Below are positions 60,890-64,000 of a stretch of DNA of 64,000 bases, piece after piece (the first letter of the stretch is position 1; every line of letters starts with the position of its first letter). Position numbers and translations under genes: made by a program. The notes beneath the pieces were generated by a model. It was not told the DNA's origin, searched no databases, and saw only the letters and a list, made by a program, of their open reading frames with translations. The stretch is from Nepenthes gracilis (lineage: Eukaryota > Streptophyta > Magnoliopsida > Caryophyllales > Nepenthaceae): contig BSYO01000008.1 of NCBI GenBank assembly GCA_033239525.1, positions 11,280,150 through 11,344,149 on the forward strand. Direction: 5' to 3'.

Positions 60890-61035
60890 TCTTAGATCTG
60901 AACCTTTCCATGTGATTTGGGGTACTCCCCTTTCTTCTTTACTCGAATTTCATGTTGGCAAGACACTTGGAGTTAGGTCAAAGTTTTATAAATTTTCTTT
61001 AATTTTAATGCAATTACTTACTTACCCAAAAAAAA
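60890..61035 (+). other. LINE 3' tail
   Basis: It contains GGGTACTCCCC, GGCAAGACACTTGG, TTTAATGCAATTACTTAC and an A-run, closely like the tails at 21885-22007 (plus) and 9277, 15351, 63543 and 63882 (minus). Confidence 0.8.
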
Positions 61036-61395
61036 TTATATTTTTGATATAGATGATGATTCTTTTGGGATTAGGAGGATTGTATACATTTGATTTGTTC
61101 TTTTGTAATTTATTAGCAATGGTCTTATGCTTTAATTGGAATGTGGTATATTGGATTATGGAATGCTTCTGCAGGTTATTGTGAAGAGTGTACAAGGACC
61201 TAGTAGCATTTCTCTGTTTCGACATAATATTCGGAGATATGATGTTGGAGCTGCATATATATTGTGACTTTTTGGATCGTGTGTTTGTATTTTATGGATA
61301 AATATTTGTATGTTGTACAGGTTGTATTATGCCGACGACCGTATTACAGCCGGAATTCTGCTAGATTTCAGTTTAGAAATACGGTACATCACAGT

Positions 61396-61408
61396 TGGTA
61401 TCAAAGAG
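61396..61408 (+). promoter_or_regulatory. Primer binding site of element F
   Basis: TGGTATCAAAGAG begins two bases after the LTR end (CATCACA-GT), as in element B. Confidence 0.85.
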
Positions 61409-61572
61409 AATGGTTGAGAGATTCATAGGATTTGAGTTGATTGACCATGGTTGAGGGCTAGGTTAACTTGATTTGACCCGAAGTATAGGTTGAATTCTTT
61501 GGTTAGGTAATTTCATTAAGTTTGATGCGAAAATCTAGTTTTATCATTAATGCATGATGATAGGGATTCAGA

Positions 61573-62600
61573 ATGTTAGGTCAAGAAAGAAACTCTGGAG
61601 TCGATTCTTGTCCAAACCGGGAGGAGCAATATTTGAACATCATGGGAAGGATGGCCGACATTATGGAGATGATGGGTCATGGACATCGTCAACCTAAGCC
61701 AGCCCCAATCCCCGCTCCAGCTCCAACTCCAGTGAATCCGAGAGCTACAGCATATGATCGATTCAACAATGAGAGGGCTCCGGAGTTTTTGGGAGATCCA
61801 GACCGAGTTAAAGCGGAGATGTGGATCAGGAGAATCAAGAAGATCTTCACTGTTATTCGCTGCCCGAAAGAAGACAATGTGACACTTGCTGTATCCAAGT
61901 TGGAGGTTGAAGCTGACCATTAGTAGTTGGTACAAAAAGAGGTCATGGGAGTCACTGAGGATCATATCACTTGGGAAATGTTCAAGGAAAAATTTTTTGA
62001 GAAGTATTTTTCGACCAATCTATGAGAGTAGAAAGAGAATGAGTTCTCATGACTACAGCAAAGGAATTAGACTATAGTAGAGTATGCAGTAAAATTTACG
62101 GAGTTGTCCCAATACGTCCCGCACATAATTGATGACTTGGCCAGAAAAGTCAGAAAGTTCCAATCAGGGTTGAGGGATGACATTAGGAAATTGCTAGTTA
62201 TACACAAATTGCGTAATTATGGAGAGATTTTGGACTAGGCTCTCATATTTGAGAAGAAGCTAGAGCAAGAAAAATATTTTATGAAGACAACCAAAATCAT
62301 GGAGGCTCAGTGGCTGACTATGGCTCGGGATCTGGAGGACCTCCTAGGAGGACGAAACCAGAGGACAAAGGGAAGAGGAAGGCGGAGCATCCAACACTAG
62401 AAGCACCAAGTCCGCTGATGACTGCTAATGTATGTGACTACTACGTGAAGTTGCATAGAGGAAAGCATGCTACAAGCGGTTAGGAGCTTGCTTTAATTGT
62501 GGCAAGTCTAACCATTTGATCAAGGATTGACCCATTCCGAGGAGGCCAGTGGAGAAGAAGCCGATTGTTCCAAGGAAAGCCTTTGTAGTCACGGCCTGAG
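61573..62600 (+). pseudogene. gag of element F
   Basis: The start MLGQERNSG at 61573 gives 116 residues: EEQYLNIMGRMADIMEM, a Pro-rich linker (PAPIPAPAPTP), YDRFNNERAPEFLGDP and IKKIFTVIRCPKEDN. A stop interrupts just after EADH, where B reads EAHHWW. Further pieces are WEMFKEKFFEKYF, VEYAVKFTELSQYVP and FQSGLRDDIRKLL. The zinc knuckle near 62490-62529 reads CFNCGKSNHLIKD followed by TGA, so its last Cys codon is a stop. Confidence 0.87.
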
Positions 62601-63240
62601 ATGCTGAGGCATCACCGAATGTGGTAGAAGGTACTATCGCCATCTTTAATACTCATGCACATGTTCTTCTGGATTCAGGTTCGACCATTCCTTTGTGTCT
62701 CCAAGATTCACAAGTAATTTGTTGTCCCCTCCGAGAATATTGGACCACATTTTGGTTGTTTCCACGCTCTCGAGATTGTCAGTGGTTACTGATAACGGGT
62801 TGCAGTTGATGGTGTATCTGATTTTGTTAGAGATGTATGATTTGATGTGATATGGGCATGGATTGTCTGGCAAGCTATTACACCAGTGTAGATTGTTTTC
62901 ATAAGAAAGTTCACTTTGCCATCCTGGGATGTGAACCGTTCTATTTCCAAGGTGTGGTGCGGAAGGAGCCACCGTGTTTGATTTCGGCTTTGCATGCTTA
63001 TCATTTGATGGATTTCGGATGTCAAGCCTATATGACTTATGCCTGCACAATTGAAAGTCATAATATGCCTGCTAAGGATATCTCGGTGTTTAGTGAGTTT
63101 GAAGATGTCTTTCCTAAAGAATTGCCTGGGTTGCTACCTAATCGGAAAATTGAGTTTGAGATTGAGATTGTTCCTGATTCGGTACTAGTCTCGAAGGCAT
63201 CGTATACGATGACGCCTGCTAAATTGAAAGAATTGAAACA
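62601..63240 (+). pseudogene. Protease and linker of element F
   Basis: VVEGTIAIFNTHAHVLLDSG leads to the DSGST active-site loop (near 62670-62690), followed by a frame change. The open stretch from 62852 reads GMDCLASYYTSVDCFHKKVH, FAILGCEPFYFQGV, the linker FGCQAYMTYAC and SEFEDVFPKELPGLLPNR, then APYRM-like SKASYTMTPAKLKELKQQL. A stop follows QQL at 63248. Confidence 0.87.
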
Positions 63241-63542
63241 ACAGCTGTAGGAACTTTTGGACAAGGGATTTATTCAGCCGAACGTGTCTCCTTGAGGTGC
63301 CCCGGTGTTGTTTGTCAAGAAGAAGGATAGATCGTTGCGGCTTTGCATCAATTACCAGGAGCTGAACAAGATCACCATTAAGAACAAGTATCCATTGCCG
63401 AGGATTGATGACCTGTTTGATAAACTGCAAGGAGCACAAGTGTTTTCAAATATCGATCTTTACTCAGGGTATCATCAGTTGAGAATCAAGAAAGAGGATG
63501 TAGCAAAGACAGCCTTTCGGACGAGGTATGAGTATTATGAAT
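63241..63542 (+). pseudogene. Reverse transcriptase N-terminal half, element F
   Basis: After two stops it reads [40 protein letters not shown] and [20 protein letters not shown] (with the first catalytic Asp), then [10 protein letters not shown]. At this point a LINE tail begins, so the I-D-D box is not in the window. Confidence 0.9.
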
Positions 63543-63881
63543 TTTTTTTGGTAAGTAAAGTGCATTAAAAATAAGGGAAAGGAAATTACAACATCTATAT
63601 TCTAATCCAAATATTTTGCCGACTTGGAATTAGAGCATAGTAGCAAGGGCAGCCCCTGAACAACATGACACAAGTCATGAAAACAAGAAATCAAACATAG
63701 GCTGACATCTTAGGAAATCAAACAGAAGCTAAACCAACAGCAGCATCTCGACCATTTGGCTACCACCATGCCCATTTGGCATCTCGATTCTTTATCGACT
63801 ACTGAACCAAGACACCTCGGCACTAGCAGCATCTTGGAAAAAAGACATCTCCGATGAAGGCAGATGAAGACCTCAGTTTTC
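63543..63881 (-). mobile_element. LINE 3' end inserted in the element F RT
   Basis: The T-run at 63543-63549 follows directly on the RT codons for Y-E-F. The minus strand has the tail hairpin parts CCAAAT/ACTTGG, GGGGCTGCCC text and a non-repetitive stretch. The right edge is the A-run of the next insertion. Confidence 0.75.
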
Positions 63882-64000
63882 TTTTTTGGGTAAGTAATTA
63901 AATTTATAAATGAAAAGAAAAAGTAAAAAATCAATGTTCTATCGCCAAGTGATTTTCTGACTTGGGTTTAGAATATAGACGTGGGGCATCCCCGGGAATT
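63882..64000 (-). mobile_element. Second LINE 3' end (continues past window)
   Basis: It has T-run 63882-63887, then GGGTAAGTAATTAAATTTATA and the hairpin CCAAGT/ACTTGG (63943-63965 region), then GGGGCATCCCC. It sits directly next to the previous tail in the same orientation. Confidence 0.75.

Larger units (their letters stand above)
54880..61035 (+). mobile_element. LINE-derived element without ORF2, split by a solo LTR
   Basis: In order: GC-rich leader, ORF1 with a DUF4283-like domain (54970-56232 and a continuation), an acidic ORF segment resumed after the solo LTR (59019-59640), a GAGGCCGA minisatellite (59930-60560), and the LINE-type tail (GGCAAGACACTTGG, TTTAATGCAATTACTTACTTAC, A-run 61028-61035). 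No reverse transcriptase or endonuclease is present, so it would need another LINE to move. The 5' boundary is uncertain (54770-54890). A second copy of its 3' half is at 28317-29714. Confidence 0.75.
49681..61393 (+). repeat. 5' LTR of element F, interrupted by solo LTR E and a LINE
   Basis: It starts TGTAAGGTTTCGG and ends ACGGTACATCACA, followed by a primer site. Removing solo LTR E (50916-54310 plus TSD) and the LINE block (about 54880-61035) leaves about 2.1-2.2 kb, the size of the other family A LTRs. It has CGCTCGAT/GCTTGAGCGCC boxes (49800-49945) and a TATA box (GTATATAAG near 49944). Confidence 0.8.
61394..64000 (+). mobile_element. Internal region of Ty3/gypsy element F (to window end)
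   Basis: It follows the F LTR with a primer site (TGGTATCAAAGAG at 61396), gag, protease and RT of the same lineage as A and B. It is cut by LINE tails from 63543 onward, and the rest lies beyond the window. Confidence 0.88.

Noticed and set aside
61573..61965. Minus-strand frame opposite gag of element F
   Set aside because: Antisense shadow of a well-recognised gag.
1..64000. tRNA, rRNA or snRNA genes
   Set aside because: No cloverleaf or rRNA-like segment was recognised by eye. The tRNA-like text at 9029, 36748 and 61396 is primer binding sites. A tRNAscan-SE and Infernal run would settle this.

Overview
The window looks like plant nuclear heterochromatin, most likely from a eudicot. It holds no intact host gene, no rRNA or tRNA gene that I could recognise, and no bacterial-style operon. 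Almost every base belongs to nested Ty3/gypsy LTR retrotransposons with unusually long LTRs (about 2.0-3.4 kb), LINE fragments and one PIF/Harbinger DNA transposon. The species cannot be named from the sequence.

Layout. 1-6435: the 3' part of a decayed plus-strand Ty3/gypsy element (A) with a chromodomain-like C-terminus and its 3' LTR. 6436-7984: unassigned sequence with two sets of tandem duplications. 7985-12839: the 5' part of a minus-strand element (G), whose LTR carries a minus-strand LINE piece. 12880-15300: a dead minus-strand PIF/Harbinger transposon (Myb-like ORF plus DDE transposase with a visible intron), with a LINE inserted at 15351-16442. 16876-17215: a fragment resembling a TMKL1-type receptor-like kinase, the only host-gene-like remnant. 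17823-26549: an LTR, two solo LTRs (C1, C2) with perfect target duplications, and an older LTR (H). 27916-44231: element B (minus strand, TSD TATTT), the best-preserved element, with gag, protease, RT, RNase H, integrase and chromodomain-like tail. Its 5' LTR holds two solo LTRs and its 3' LTR contains a copied LINE-LTR junction. 44397-49680: a solo LTR, a second LTR-like block and an integrase remnant. 49681-64000: element F (plus strand). Its 5' LTR was hit by a solo LTR (E) and by a LINE that itself carries a solo LTR of family B. Its gag-protease-RT follows and is broken by two LINE 3' ends.

The strongest new signals are structural. (1) The LTR families share an internal stem-loop and a stem-loop at the very 3' end of the LTR, both with paired (compensatory) base changes. 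(2) LTRs of several families and the LINE 3' regions carry arrays built on the same CCGGAGT core. (3) The U3 regions of families B, C and D carry perfect CCGGTCAAC/GTTGACCGG inverted pairs, each half containing a W-box. (4) The 3' LTR of element B contains about 1.4 kb of LINE that repeats, inverted, the flank of a solo LTR 30 kb away; this looks like break repair that copied across an LTR junction. Six solo LTRs have perfect 5-bp duplications, so LTR-LTR recombination has been very active here.
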